DNA of 64,000 bases, from positions 1,798,001 to 1,862,000 of the forward strand of contig JAQFWX010000008.1 of NCBI GenBank assembly GCA_027605045.1, written 5' to 3'. The translations under genes and the position numbers were made by a program. Positions 11,042 to 22,600 of this stretch are shown piece after piece (position 1 is the stretch's first letter; the number at the start of each line of letters is the position of its first letter). This DNA comes from Phallus indusiatus. Taxonomy: Eukaryota; Basidiomycota; Agaricomycetes; Phallales; Phallaceae. Below the pieces are notes generated by a model. The model made no database searches. It worked only from the letters and a program-made list of their open reading frames with translations, and was not told the DNA's origin.

Positions 11042-12184
11042 TAGATGGTGCGCTTCGAGTTTTGAGGCACTTCATTCAATCTTTGTTAGTAGTTGTTTCT
11101 GATAAATGACTGCGATATGTGGAAGCTTACTTATTAGCGTGATGTAGGGACGCCTTAGAAATATGGTTAGACTTGAAAATATCTCTCGAGATGATTCTAT
11201 CCATTAGGGAACGAGGTATGTAGTGACAACAGCGGTTAAAAGAGCATGGGAAAGCGTGTATTTCAGGCCAAAAATGGCCCCACACACAGCTTCATTATAC
11301 AAACCGCAAGGTCCAGGAGCCGGAAGAAGAAGGATAAGTCTTTCTGACCGCGGCGTTCACGTTCATCCCCACCGGTTTAGGTCATTTAAAGCCGTTTTGA
11401 TTTGATGGCGGCAGCCGTCAATGACGCAATAAAGTCTTGGATCATATTGAATTTGTAATTTCGTTCGAGAAGATTGCTGCTGAAAGATGAGTGTGAAGAA
11501 AAAGAACAAAATTATCGAGCCATGGTTTCGTCCAAGTTTCGTTGACTGACCTTGAAAATGGATCGGCACAGGCACGGCTCGGTGATGGTATTCAATTCTT
11601 CGGAGCGCTCTTGCGTGAGTCTTCTTTCACACCACACTACGCAGCGACGAGACGAAGGATGCTCCGAGACGCAAGCATTATTTTTTTGAGTTTGTATAAT
11701 GTTTCAGCTGTGATACCTTGAGCACGTCACTGATATAATTACAATCACAATGCATGTCAGTCTATCAATAACGTTCAAGGAGATAAAGTCCTGATTACAT
11801 CTTCACTTACTTTTACAGTGCATTCTAGTCCAGACTGTTCCGGAATCGAGTAAAAGTCTGTCTGACTGAAAAAGGACAATACGTCATGATCATTCACTAA
11901 ACAAAGTGACTCCTCTCTCGATTATTGTCCAAACCGTGTCTCAATGCATTTTGGTTTGGCGAGGTCATCCAACGAAATGGACGTCACTCCGGACCAACTA
12001 AGGAGAATTGGACATTTGACAAGTCCATAAATTCACATAATGCAACAATATATAAACCCCCACTCCCCACTCTTTGTTTTCATTGCCAGCAACTCTAATT
12101 CCCTCATGTCGAATAAAAACGTCAGTGTATCTCCTGACACTCATTTGCAACAATTTTCTGACCTCCTGCTAGATTTCTATTAGC
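11042..12184. other. Intergenic, no gene seen
   Basis: About 1.1 kb between the MFS gene and family B copy 1. Only short open frames without protein-like character were seen, in both orientations. The last 200 nt look like the promoter of the downstream gene. Confidence 0.5.
11990..12056 (+). promoter_or_regulatory. Promoter block of family B copy 1
   Basis: A GGACCAACTAAGG element near 11992 is followed by a TTGGACATTTGACAAG stretch and a TATATAAAC box at about 12048-12056, roughly 130 nt before the ATG. The upstream region of family B copy 2, read on the opposite strand, has a similar order of elements (a TTGGTCC/GGACCAA-type element, TTGTCCAATTG, TATATAAAC) at a similar distance. This supports shared regulation or recent common ancestry. 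Confidence 0.45.
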
Positions 12185-12644
12185 ATGCCTTTCACCAATC
12201 AGGCTCAACCCAGTTCTACTAGTACACGATGCCGGTATATGACTGGGTACACTATTAGCATGCGCGCTGCAGACGAATTTGCGGATCGCTTAGAAGAAAT
12301 CAGAACTGACCTAAGACTGCGTCCGCATGTCTACCTATCGGAGAAATACCTCGACCCGGGCACCGTGTTTAGATCTACTGGCATCGAAATGAAGACGGTT
12401 GGCGAGGGCGAGAAATCCAGAATCATGTTTGTCACGCAATATGGGCCGTACATGGAATATTATTATTCGACTGTACCGCAATTCCCGCCATGCTGGAAAG
12501 ACACACTTGTCAAACACATTTTGGATACACAAGGTATACTGTGTTACGGTTAATTACTTTAACGTATTTATTCATTGTGCTTTAGGTATTACAGACTATA
12601 AGTTCGAAACAGTCCTCATGCGTGGCCTCATGCAGCGTGATTGA
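12185..12644 (+). CDS. Family B copy 1 (two exons, 135 aa, unknown function)
   Basis: Exon 1 is 12185-12533, the intron 12534-12585 (GTATAC...TTTAG) and exon 2 12586-12644, giving 135 residues. The family B core is present but divergent: YMTGYTISMRAADEFADRLE, GEGEKSRIMFVTQYGPY, VPQFPPCWKDTL and the exon-joining glycine followed by ITDYKFETVL. Unlike the other copies it has an eight-residue extension (MRGLMQRD) after the VL. It is most similar to copy 2 at 18.4 kb, which also ends in YKFETVL. There is no signal peptide or membrane helix, so a small soluble intracellular protein is likely. The function is unknown; the call rests on paralogy and the conserved intron position. Confidence 0.7.
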
Positions 12645-14251
12645 CGCTATTAGTTTTGCCATGTTATCAAGTCTATATTCCAATGAAGCACTTATATAGT
12701 TACAATAATAAAACCTGCCTCAACAAGTTTAATTAAGCCCGTTGACATCAGTCGAATTGAATTGAAGCTATGACCGTTAAACTTTTTTTCAGAGCAACTC
12801 AGCGAACATGAACGCTAGCGTTGTTATTACATATAAAATCTCTCATACTCTAAATTGTGATCACCTGTCAGCCGTATTTTTACCCCATATGCTGTGCAAT
12901 ACAACGCCTGAATCCTGATCTTGACGAATTCAATGTGATGAACTTATTCATATTTCCGTGCCTGCACCGCGATGCGAGATTTTGGGAAACCTTCTCCTGC
13001 GATAGCATCGTGGCGAACGCCTGTTTCGGCTCCGATCACGCGCTTGCGCTATTCTTCTGCCACTTAGACTTGAAGGTAAAACTTCGGGACGGATTCTAGG
13101 TCTTTCATCAGTAATCTGGGTAACGTTATCCGGCCTTTCCAGCCTTCTCGCATTGGGTGCGTTATTATCACGATTCGGACGTGTCTTCGCATCTGTATTC
13201 ACTTTTTAATCGCGTTCTGCTATATGACTCAAAATGCCGGGCCTAAAAGTGATATTTAGTCTATATTTATAGAACCAAACAAGAAATTGAAACAGATCAA
13301 TGCAACCACAAATGGGGTGAGGGTTGAACGTGAGACGGAATGAAATGAGAATCCGGTACAACTGACCATGTCCGAGTCCGGTGGGTTGTTTGACAATTCA
13401 GAAGAAGGGTCGGTATTGACTGCTGTGAGCGATTCCGGAGACGTTGATCTGTGGTGGTTGGCATCGGGATTCGTGATTGAGAGATCCGAGCTGGTGTCTC
13501 GACTATGGATAACGCTAATATTCGCTGTGAGCAAATTATTAGAAGTGATCGTGGCTGGAACGGATATATTATTGACTTGGATGACTTCTACTGCGGACAT
13601 GATCCACGTTGGATCAAATGCCACTCAGGCTCTATAATCGTAGCCAATGTAGCCAATGTTCTCCTAGTCCTGCTCGTCATAAAAGGTGTTGGTCATATCA
13701 CGAAGGGCGTACTCGTGCATGTTGAATCCAGGTAAAAGTTGCGGCCAAAAATATGCGATAGTTAATGCGGGCGTTTATAACACGGACTTTATTTATATTC
13801 AAAAGAACGGAGGTGTTTCCGAAAGGATAGGTAGGACAAGGTTTGGACCTGTGTCTTTGTTCTGACGTTATCCAGACTCTGCAATTTGGATTCATAGTCA
13901 TGGTAATGGAAGAAAGGCTGACTTTGCAGTTTGGTTTTTATTTTATGAGCCGAATGACACCGCATTAGGCTACGTGTTGTCTCTTAAATAACGAGTTTCT
14001 CGAATGAATAGGGCACACTGGTATTCGCAACACAAACTTTTTTACATCTGCGAAGTTCCTTGAGTAGTTTTGGTCGACTCACTAGGTATTTTTTTTTGGT
14101 GTTATCCGATTCGATGCAGCACAACCTGGCTGGTTCGGTACTCGAGTTTAATGTCCAGACCAAAAGAGTGTGACGGTGTGACATTCGCTCGGCACACCCC
14201 GGAGAACGTGTTATCGGAGTTTACAAAATTTTCCAGCTGACCGTTTTCCAC
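12645..14251. other. Intergenic with weak open frames
   Basis: About 1.6 kb without a convincing gene. It contains the doubtful minus-strand frame at 13256-13624, listed separately, and several short frames without recognisable features. The 200 nt before 14252 are presumably the F-box gene promoter. Confidence 0.4.
13256..13624 (-). CDS. Doubtful ORF with C-terminal hydrophobic end
   Basis: A 122-residue open frame, serine-, threonine- and asparagine-rich in the middle (SSDLSITNPDANHHRSTSPE). It ends in a hydrophobic stretch, TLTPFVVALICFNFLFG, a pattern compatible with a GPI-anchored or tail-anchored protein. It has no signal peptide of its own. Upstream on the same strand, another frame reads NMHEYALRDMTNTFYDEQ before a shift, so this could be the last exon of a decayed gene. 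I recognise no domain, and coding status is uncertain. Confidence 0.2.
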   Translation of the reverse strand: MAFDPTWIMSAVEVIQVNNISVPATITSNNLLTANISVIHSRDTSSDLSITNPDANHHRSTSPESLTAVNTDPSSELSNNPPDSDMVSCTGFSFHSVSRSTLTPFVVALICFNFLFGSINID

Positions 14252-15819
14252 ATGCCCTCCCTCTTAGATTTACCTGTGGAGACATTAGAACATGTCTTTC
14301 TGTTTCTTCAAGCTTCGCGAGACTTGTTACATGTCGCTCTGTCGTGCAAACGTTTCTATGGGATGATCATTTTAACCTACCATCTTCACTTTGCCAACAT
14401 CAGCTGTAGTCTACGGGAGACTCCACCAAAGTTTTGGGAAAAATTGTCTACTTCCACCCGTCTATGTTCGATGGTTCGACAGGTGGAAACTTTTGGCGAT
14501 TTTTTTCCTCGAAGTACGCCATCGCTAGGGTTTATAATTGATGAAGAATTTGTCACAAGATGGGCGAGCATAAGGCCGAGCTGGCTGGTCAATCCATACC
14601 CACCACCAGAATGCATATTCCGGGCATTTATCCAATGTCTGGCAAATTTCGATAGATGCCACTCCATTGTCCTGAGAGGGGGTCCGCATCTGGAACAAGA
14701 ATACAGCGATCTTCTCTCTTCCATTTCAGCTAATCGCTCGGCCAATCTTCAAACCCTTGTCCTTAAATATGTCTGTCCTTCCCGCCTTTCTGTGGTGGAC
14801 TATGTACCATGTTTTACTTTATCGGTATGTCGTTGTACTAGTATCTCAAATTATGCTTACAAGCTGGGTAGAGTTTCCCCTTCAGCGGTTTAACAACGTT
14901 CAATGTCAAGCTCGAGTTGATCGGTCATTATCTGCATGGGCCAATCAAACAAATGTTGGATTCGGTAGTCTTCGATTGCTCCACCATCGTCGAGTTCTCT
15001 TTTACTTTATATCACAGGCGAAAGAACGTTCATTTTACCTATTTTCCTTTGATGGAGCATGCTTATTGGCCATCACTAGAGTCACTCGAATTAGGAGGAG
15101 CTTCTGTGCAACTCTTTACTACAGAAGAAAGGAACGTCGACACCTATATTAACTTTCTGGATAGACATACACGAATAGGTTATCTTAGCTTCGATGACCT
15201 TGGGGATAACGAAGTGAAGACTCTACAAACTCGTATTCCACCTCATATGTTACCTCACCTACGAGCGCTGGACTCATCTTTCCCTCTTCATCCTGATATT
15301 TTTACTCGCTCTCAACATATATCCAATTTGCAAATATACCCGTCTGATACCTTTTTGCTGGCTCGATCTTTGCGTAGCTGTGTTATCGACGTCGGTGGGG
15401 TTGAGTGGACTATAATCGACGAGATCATCGAAGCTATCCCTCAACTCGAACGTCTCTGTGTATGTCTCTCTACATGTTGGTCTGAAAGTTGTCGGTATGA
15501 ATGTAGGTGCATCTTCAAATACAACCTATATCGAATAACGGAATTGCGTAATCTTACACACCTGGGATTACTGGCGATACTCGGACCAGAGGAGGAGGAA
15601 ATTCGACTCTGGAGGCGTCTTATCAACCGCCTCCCGCGGCTCGATTATGTGTATAAATATTATCATCTAGCTGACCCGCCCGTATTGTATCATGTTGTCA
15701 GGAATATCGATCAAATCAAACTGGAACAATCTGAGGACATTTGGGAATTTCTACCACAAAGTGCTCTTGTTTCTCTCATGCATTGTCAGACCAAGCCAAT
15801 GAATCCATTCTTGTTGTAA
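14252..15819 (+). CDS. F-box protein with leucine-rich tail
   Basis: This is a substrate-recognition type protein of SCF ubiquitin ligases, one of the large Agaricomycete F-box families. Exon 1 is 14252-14824 and exon 2 14911-15819, separated by a GTATGT...CAAG intron in phase 0, giving about 493 residues. The F-box is at the very N terminus: LLDLPVETLEHVFLFLQ, then LLHVALSCKRFYGMIILTY (residues 3-50). The rest is a series of leucine-rich segments such as LIGHYLHGPIKQMLDSVVF, WPSLESLELGGASV, LPHLRALDSSFPLHPDIF, LERLCVCLSTCW and LRNLTHLGLLAIL, consistent with an irregular LRR-like ligand-binding region. The ATG is the first after the upstream stops. The target is unknown. Confidence 0.75.
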
Positions 15820-15977
15820 TGCATAATTAATTGGTATTAATCGGTATTTTACACTATACTTAATAAGTTCAAAACGCATGTAAAAAATCCCTCCCCAATC
15901 CAATTATTCCAATATTATTCGCATCGAGGATGATACAAAGTATAAATTAGACAGCTAGCCCTTAGCCAAAGAATAAA

Positions 15978-17690
15978 TCAAATATGAAATCCATCTGCCC
16001 AATGCCTCAATACCCCCTCTCCGCGCACATGAAAATCGAATCGTTTGATATCCCTCGAAACTATTGTGGCATGCGAATTTGCTAATTTGTCGATAAATGC
16101 ATAATGCTTCTGAAGTTGAGGTAACTGATTCAATGAGTCTATAACCTTGTGTTGTAGAGGTGTTAGTTTAGGTTGGTAAAGTAATTCGGACGGGATGGAT
16201 TGGAGAGAAGGGTAGCTCGTTGATAAAGAAGGAGTGGATATAGGATCGGTACGAGAAGGGCTTAAACGAGAAGCCGGGTCGGACTCGGTCCATTCCGAGG
16301 GAGATGCAGGAGAACCAGGGTCATCGATGATATCGGCGACAACATCGTCCAACTCTTCTTCAATTGACCGAAGTGCTCTAACAAATGCACCAGCTTCTCC
16401 AGCGTCACCCTTTTCTAATTGTCGAATACGAGCTCTCGAAGCTTTCATATCCACTGACAGTCGGAATATAGCGAGAGAGATAAATAAGGGTATCAAAATA
16501 GGTATTAATAACGTTACGATCTGATAATGATCAGGGAAAAAAAGAGATTCAGAGGGAAGGATTAAACGTACTATGTTTCCCGGGAAACGAAATTGCAGAG
16601 CCGGAGGAAGAGGTATCTTAGGTGTAAGCTTTTTGCCGAGATTAATCATGTATTCTTTTGAGCCAAACGGTATAGCTGCTTTTTTAGGAACCGTGGATGG
16701 GAGGTAAAATGATTTTAAAATAGGTTTATATTTCCCATCAAATTCGCTGTTGCATTAACTTGGTTAGATGCGGAACTTCTGCAGTGATATACAAGGCTCT
16801 CACAGTTGAATTCCATTCGTCTCGTGAAACATGAATGGATCCGAGGTTTCCAAAGCGGCTGTGAGAAACGGCACAGTGCGATCCAGTACAGCGTTGGCGT
16901 AGAAATGAACATGAGGAAACAATAATAAAGCTTGGTAGAAAATATGATCTATTAACCTGATTAGCTGAGCACGTATCTCTAGAAACCTTGACGCACTTTT
17001 GTCGACCATGACATCTAATAATGGTCTTCCTGTATTAAGCCAAGTATCTTGCCCATAAAAATGCTCTCCTGTCCTTGATAAAAGCTTTGGCCCGAACCAG
17101 GCGAACAGCTTCTCGCGCACGCTCACTGCCCCTGCCGGCAAACCGAAATGGGGCGTAGCAAACGTGGCGAAATTGACAGGTTCAACTTTTTTAAAGAACT
17201 TTTGGGAATGCAGAACACTAAAAAGGAGGGCATTGTAAAGGCGTGTTGTCGGCTGATCCCTTTTGAAATTTAAACGACAAACCCTATCAAGTAACGGGCC
17301 AGCAACCCGCCGAGGCTGTACCCCACGACAGAAAACCGCACGACTTGTCTAAGCCCACCCTCTTCAATTTCTTCAACCATAGCTCGCACCTAAGCCATAA
17401 GATCAATCATGTCGAACATATTCCGGGATGGATAGAGAGGCAAGCGCCCTCTTCAAACTATTACACTGACTCACCTCTTGGGCAATCCGCTCACCTCCCC
17501 AATCCACACCATCATAGGTAGATTTCTCCAGATTAGTCTGGGCCACCAATATCTCAAGGGAAATGCCATCATGAGCCTTGCCCTGCGCGTATTTTTCTCT
17601 GATTATACGAAGCATTTCGGCGAGATTTGCAGGGCTGCCCCACATGCCATGCACGAGGACTAGAAGATGGACTTCGTGAGACAACGACAT
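15978..17690 (-). CDS. Lpl1/Rog1-type serine esterase (DUF676), lipid-droplet phospholipase-like
   Basis: An alpha/beta-hydrolase of the DUF676 putative serine esterase family. The yeast relative Lpl1 is a lipid-droplet phospholipase. Four exons (17690-17475, 17389-17283, 17217-16804, 16746-15978) splice in perfect phase to 501 residues. The oxyanion-hole motif VLVHGMWG is at about residues 11-18, and the nucleophile elbow VVGYSLGGLLARYLIG places the catalytic serine at about 97. NFATFATPHFGLPAG follows, then NAVLDRTVPFLTAA (likely the aspartate region), with a probable catalytic histidine in NSHATIVSRD near the C terminus. One hydrophobic segment at about 320-340 (IVTLLIPILIPLFISLAIF) probably anchors it to membrane or droplet. 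The C-terminal RGEGVLRHWADGF is typical of fungal members. It appears fully intact. Confidence 0.88.
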
Positions 17691-18405
17691 CCTATCCCAA
17701 AGAAAGTAAACACTAAAGGAAAAAAAAATGAAACGAAGACAGAATAGTGTAGAGTGGAAAAGAAAGAGATAATGGTGAGTAAGATTTCATGTGAAAGTTT
17801 TCGACGTCGGTGGAGCCGACATGGCGCAGTTGCACAAAGACCGCGTCACCTGCCGCAGCGTTCGGCCGGCAAACCGGAAGCAAAGGATTTCCGCAACCAA
17901 TCGGATCATTCCACAGCAGGCTGCTACAATACGAGTCATATACCGAAGATATCAAGAAATGAAAGAATTTCAGTGCTATATATTTCAGTGCTATATGATA
18001 TTGATTCCTGGGATACTCCATTACACTTCAAACTTAAAGCTCAACGCTGTCAACAAGAATGGCAGGAACGAAAGTCGACTGAGTCGTTGAACACTGTCAA
18101 CATGTCGCTACTATCCAATGACCTAAACTTGAAATCAATCCAGTCTCATACCATAAGACATCAGGATTTAACGTTCAACATCCCCAGTAGTATCCTTAAT
18201 GGTAGAAATCGTCATTACGATTATACTTGCGAAAACTCGGACGGTATGGTGAACTTATAACATCAATCAACTGGGCAATTGATTACAACACGTAAGAAAT
18301 TTAGTTGACCGATTGAAGTCCAATTGGTAGTTCGGTAATGGTGTAAAACACACAGGGATTTAATACATAACAGCAATTAGATATTGTTTACAACCCATAG
18401 ACCGA
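17691..18405. other. Intergenic, no gene seen
   Basis: About 700 nt between the esterase start and the family B copy 2 end. The open frames here overlap in several frames and show no domain or conserved splice pattern. Confidence 0.45.
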
Positions 18406-18814
18406 TTAAATAAGGACTGTTTCGAACTTGTAGTTCGTGACACCTAAAAAGCTCATTTTACTAATTGGAGTCAAATATAAATGACCACAGCCTACCTTCG
18501 CTTTCGAGGAGCAGTCTCACTCTTTCATCCTCCTCGCACTTGTCGAATTGCTTTATTTCAGAGGCAGGCATTCCGACATATCCGTTAAACGGTCCACTTT
18601 GAGTGACAAATACAAATTTCAAGGTCTCCCCCTCAGCAACCTTCTTGAGGTCGATGCCGTAATGCTTCATAATAGGTTGAAGAATCATATAAGTGGTAGG
18701 GGCCCCCATGATTGGATGCAGTATCAAGCCTCCTTCTACGCGATACGCCCATTCAGCTGCGGTCTCTACGCTGATGGTGTATCCACCCAGGCGATGGTAT
18801 CGCGGAAAACGCAT
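18406..18814 (-). CDS. Family B copy 2 (two exons, 118 aa, unknown function)
   Basis: Exon 1 is 18814-18496, the intron starts with GTAGGC and ends TTTTTAG, and exon 2 is 18443-18406 (38 nt), giving 118 residues. The family core reads RYHRLGGYTISVETAAEWA, GETLKFVFVTQSGPFNGYV, GMPASEIKQFDKCEEDE and the terminal GVTNYKFETVLI. The start at 18814 gives a short N terminus directly before the YHRLGGY hallmark. The region between A(A)EW and the GET block, QPIMKHYGIDLKKVAEGE, aligns with copy 1. It lies on the opposite strand from all other copies and is separated from the main array by about 29 kb. No known domain was recognised. Confidence 0.7.
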
Positions 18815-18929
18815 TGGTTTGGATGTTTGGTGTAAGATATTGTTGATAAAACGATTTTACTGATGTTTGTTTTTTGGGTTGGCGGCGAACACAGACAAGG
18901 AATTGGAGTGGTTGAAGTTCAAAAAAAAA

Positions 18930-19070
18930 GCCTGTTTATATATAAAGTCAGTCTATAATTCAGGCTGTGCTTGGACTTGAAGCTTGACAGCCATAATCCA
19001 GGATCAGTCAATGGACCAACTTCATAGTAGCATTTTTAACCGGCAATTGGACAACAAAGGTTGGGGGGAC
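18930..19070 (-). promoter_or_regulatory. Promoter block of family B copy 2
   Basis: Read on the minus strand this contains a GGACCCAGCTCCG and TTGTCCAATTG region, a TTGGTCCATTGAC element and a TATATATAAAC box about 120-130 nt before the ATG. The same types of element precede family B copy 1 on the plus strand. Confidence 0.4.
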
Positions 19071-19146
19071 GGAGCTGGGTCCGCCTAACAAGTACCATAC
19101 AATTAGCTGAGCACAGGGCGAAGTAACGGTATACGATTCAGTTTTC

Positions 19147-19593
19147 ATGTTGGTTTCTTACAAGGAGTGGGATTTCTGGAATCGGTCCGATGAGTTTCAC
19201 GTTTACGACGAGTTCGATTTTGAGGGGCTCGGGATGCCATCCGAATTTTTTGATTGCAGATGGTACGAGTATTTGTTGTATGATGCAAATCAGAAAAGTG
19301 GCAACGACGCAGGTGGCGGAGACCGAGACGAGGTTGGCGGTGGGCAATTTGAAACTTATCGCGTTGTCCGTGAAAGTCTAAAAAACGGCAGGATGAAGAA
19401 TTATTGGCAAGGATTGCGGAACATGACTATGCACACACCGTATTGGACGACATGGTCAGTCGTGGTGGGGGGGAATGAGCGACGACCAGAGTACCCACTA
19501 AGAAATATATATATAAAAAATATGACAGAAAACGTAAGGGACATGATGCCGACGCCCAATGGAAATACTTTACCAGCTAAGCATGTCGATTAA
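19147..19593 (+). CDS. Doubtful ORF, strand unclear
   Basis: A 148-residue plus-strand frame (starting MLVSYKEWDFWNRSDEF) contains a glycine-rich middle and no recognisable domain. The opposite strand also has a plausible coding stretch: after a possible acceptor at about 19380 it reads FTDNAISFKLPTANLVSV, then a hydrophobic run (CVVATFLICIIQQILV), and KKFGWHPEPLKIELVVNVK. A related minus-strand beginning, TFTDSTLNFNKLPLDQTAF, occurs about 550 nt away near 19880-19940. I cannot decide which strand, if either, is coding; the minus strand would be the terminal exon of a membrane protein. Confidence 0.25.
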   Translation: MLVSYKEWDFWNRSDEFHVYDEFDFEGLGMPSEFFDCRWYEYLLYDANQKSGNDAGGGDRDEVGGGQFETYRVVRESLKNGRMKNYWQGLRNMTMHTPYWTTWSVVVGGNERRPEYPLRNIYIKNMTENVRDMMPTPNGNTLPAKHVD

Positions 19594-22500
19594 CTTCTTG
19601 ATCTGCGGGAATAAGCATAAACATATTGATGAAGTATCGATGAAGGATTAGGGCGCAGTGTGTGTTTGATCGTACCTGAGTTACAACGCATTTTGCACGA
19701 CGTATTGCCACCTTCCCATAGGGAGTAAATGTCAATGTCAGTGCTGAAAGAAGGGACTTACATACTTCATGTATGTACGGTTGCGAACCTTATGTTGCAT
19801 CCAAAATGTCGCCCGTCCGGGGTGATCTCCATAGAAAAACATGGTTTTACCATGGAAGTACTCAAACAGAGAATTTTAGAAAGCCGTCTGGTCAAGTGGT
19901 AGTTTGTTGAAGTTGAGGGTGCTATCGGTGAAAGTCTATAAACGGCGTATTAGCGAGTGATAGCATCACTAATTGTTCTTGTTATTGGAGATGTTATATG
20001 CATTATAAGGAAGGTTTTTCATATTGGCTTAGTATGATCTATCATGAAAGTCAAAAGGAGGATAATGGAGAATCAGTAAGAGGTTGTGACCGCCTATGAT
20101 GGATTTAAATACCTACTAGTACACCCGGACTTAAACAGGCCACGATAGTAACGCTGGGAGACATAGCGAGTCGACCGATATATGAACCATAAACCTTACA
20201 GTTACATTCGAATCCAGAAATCAATCTTGCGGACCTTTTTCTTAATCCTTGATTTCAAATTTTCATAATCAATCATAACGTACTTGGCTGTTCTAAAACA
20301 AATCCAAGAAATCGAATTCCGACCACCCGGGCCTGACCTTGTTCGCTGACTCTACTCGTTTCCGATAAAGATTTATTTTCTTATACTGCCTTCAAGAAAA
20401 TCTTGCAACCCCAACGGTTCAAGAAGGAAGTTCTCGTTCTCATTTATCGGTGGAAGAAGCACAAAGAGATGATCGATGATCTATTGATGGTCCGTTGGCG
20501 CATCTGGTATGAGCTCCAAATCATTTAGCTAATTCTTGCAATGACCAGCAACATCATGATGACTTAAATGGGCCAACATCCGTCGCAAATTGAACGTTTC
20601 GGAAGCGGGATGAAAGCTAAAAAAAGTATCGCAAAACTCATGATAAGACTCGCATTTCGCACTGACTTGGACTTTTCAACTGAAACTGAGAACGGTTTTT
20701 GCAACCCTCACTGCAGTGGCATCTCGTGGCTGCATCAAGATGGCAAAGTACTTGGAATCGGAGTTTAACGGTCGGACGATAACCGGCAACATGTGGTCGT
20801 GACTCGTGCATCGTTCTCTGTAATTGCAAAATATGCTTATAATCGATCTGAATTCATTGAGTTTGTTAGAGGTATGTACATAGTAGTGATCACTGGAACT
20901 GCCTCACTGGAACCGCCAATGCGCCGAGATTTTTCTGACAACTTGAAATTGCCACCTCTTCTCAAACTTATACTAGTGGTGTGTTGCTTGACTCGATATT
21001 CATGCAATGTATGCTAATCATATAAGCTATAGGTGTCTAGGCTTCGCTCTAAGCGTCTAGGCTTCGCTCTAAGCGTCGGTAACTTTTTTTCAACAATTTC
21101 ACATTACTTTCCTTGAACCTGTTTGTACCATAGTAGAATGTTTTTTCTAATGCCATGTGTTTATTTCCGTCCTATTTTTACAGGCGTGAGAGATTAAAGT
21201 TGATCATCAAACCGACAAATATGGTGACACGAACCTAGAATATTCATATTCAACCAGGCTTGAAGATTCAAGAAACAACCATGAGAATACATTTCAACGA
21301 AGTTCGAAATGAATGTCGGGTGAATTATTTATGTTGATGTATTCAAGTTAGCGTCGCAATTTTTATTTGAATCAATTGCTCGATGCAAGCTAATTTGAGA
21401 ATTAGGTCACTGGCATTGGAGCCACTGTTGCCTGTAGTTACAGCCGGGAAAACACCCACGACTATTTATAATAATAATTCACTAGTAGTTTGGTTTTCCA
21501 TAGATTTAAAGAGAACCTTATTGAGTCGCGGCGAGTGATATCCGTCCCGTCCATGAGCATATATATGCATAATGCGATAGGCTGTCCGTCAGATAAATTG
21601 CATATACTGTTCGCGTATGATTGTCAAGTTGTTGTAGATCCGGATCAATAGGGATGCCACCAATCAAGAATGTCAAAGCAGGCCATCGTTCTCGCAACAA
21701 AACGATCTGGTGGGACAGCGAAATGGCGAAATTCGGAATAAATGGTGAATGCCGAGACCCTGTGCGTCGATAATTATATGTATGGTATACATGTCAATAA
21801 TAGGAATCAACGTGCCGCGCTGAGATATGTACATTATGTCTTTTCCCCACATGGGAAATATATCTGACATAGGCAGGTTAGGCACGCTCATGTCCTCTCA
21901 TGTCATGTCGTGTGATTGTTTCAGAAGCCGTAATTGACTCAGTGGTACTAAGGGTCTGGGAATGACAGCTTTTAGATTTGGAAGACCGTATAGGCTCGGC
22001 TCAAAGAGTTCTGACCCCCAAACCGGAAAAGAACATAAATTACTATTGGTATACATACCAAGAATCACGGCATTTCAATAATGGCGCTATAATTTACCGA
22101 CCTTCGCGAAGCCGCTGTTTTTCGCACATTTTATTAAATGTATTGGAGAAACTGTTTGCCAAAAACATCGTGCCGATAAGCCCTTTTGCCGTATACGTCG
22201 CTCTCTTTTTTCATTCCAGTGTACACCGCTGCAAGCATTGCGTAGGACAATTGTCGGGACCGGAAGACCGAGTTGTGTTTTGAACGTGGCTTTCGAAACA
22301 TATACTCGGTTTAGAATCGATTTAGTTATGTCTAAATGAAATAACGTCTCAAATTCAATTCCGTTGAATTCAAACCCAATTGGAAGTCTGGTGATGTTCT
22401 CTGAAGGTATTGATGAAATGACGAAACTGAATGACTGGGAAAAGAGTTCATAGCCACTTCTCAGCCAATGGCATCGGTTAAGCCCACATTTCAAATATAA

Positions 22501-22600
22501 TCACCGACTGTCCCGCCTTGTTAAGGCCTTTTCCGCCTTTAAATCTCCCTTCCTTTCCAGTTGCTTTCCCGCTCCTCATTGCAACCTTCCTTTCTGCACA
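19594..22600. other. 3-kb gene-poor stretch
   Basis: No gene could be supported. The longest frame (minus strand, 22087-22494, 135 residues) has no recognisable features and no paralog. A short tandem repeat lies at 21035-21077. The last 100 nt before 22601 are pyrimidine-rich, as expected for a fungal core promoter upstream of the dioxygenase gene. Confidence 0.45.
21035..21077. repeat. Two-copy 20-bp direct repeat
   Basis: The unit GTCTAGGCTTCGCTCTAAGC occurs twice in perfect succession, followed by GTC. No gene overlaps it. Confidence 0.85.

Noticed and set aside
22087..22494. Minus-strand 135-residue frame as a gene
   Set aside because: No domain, paralog, signal peptide or splice pattern was visible.
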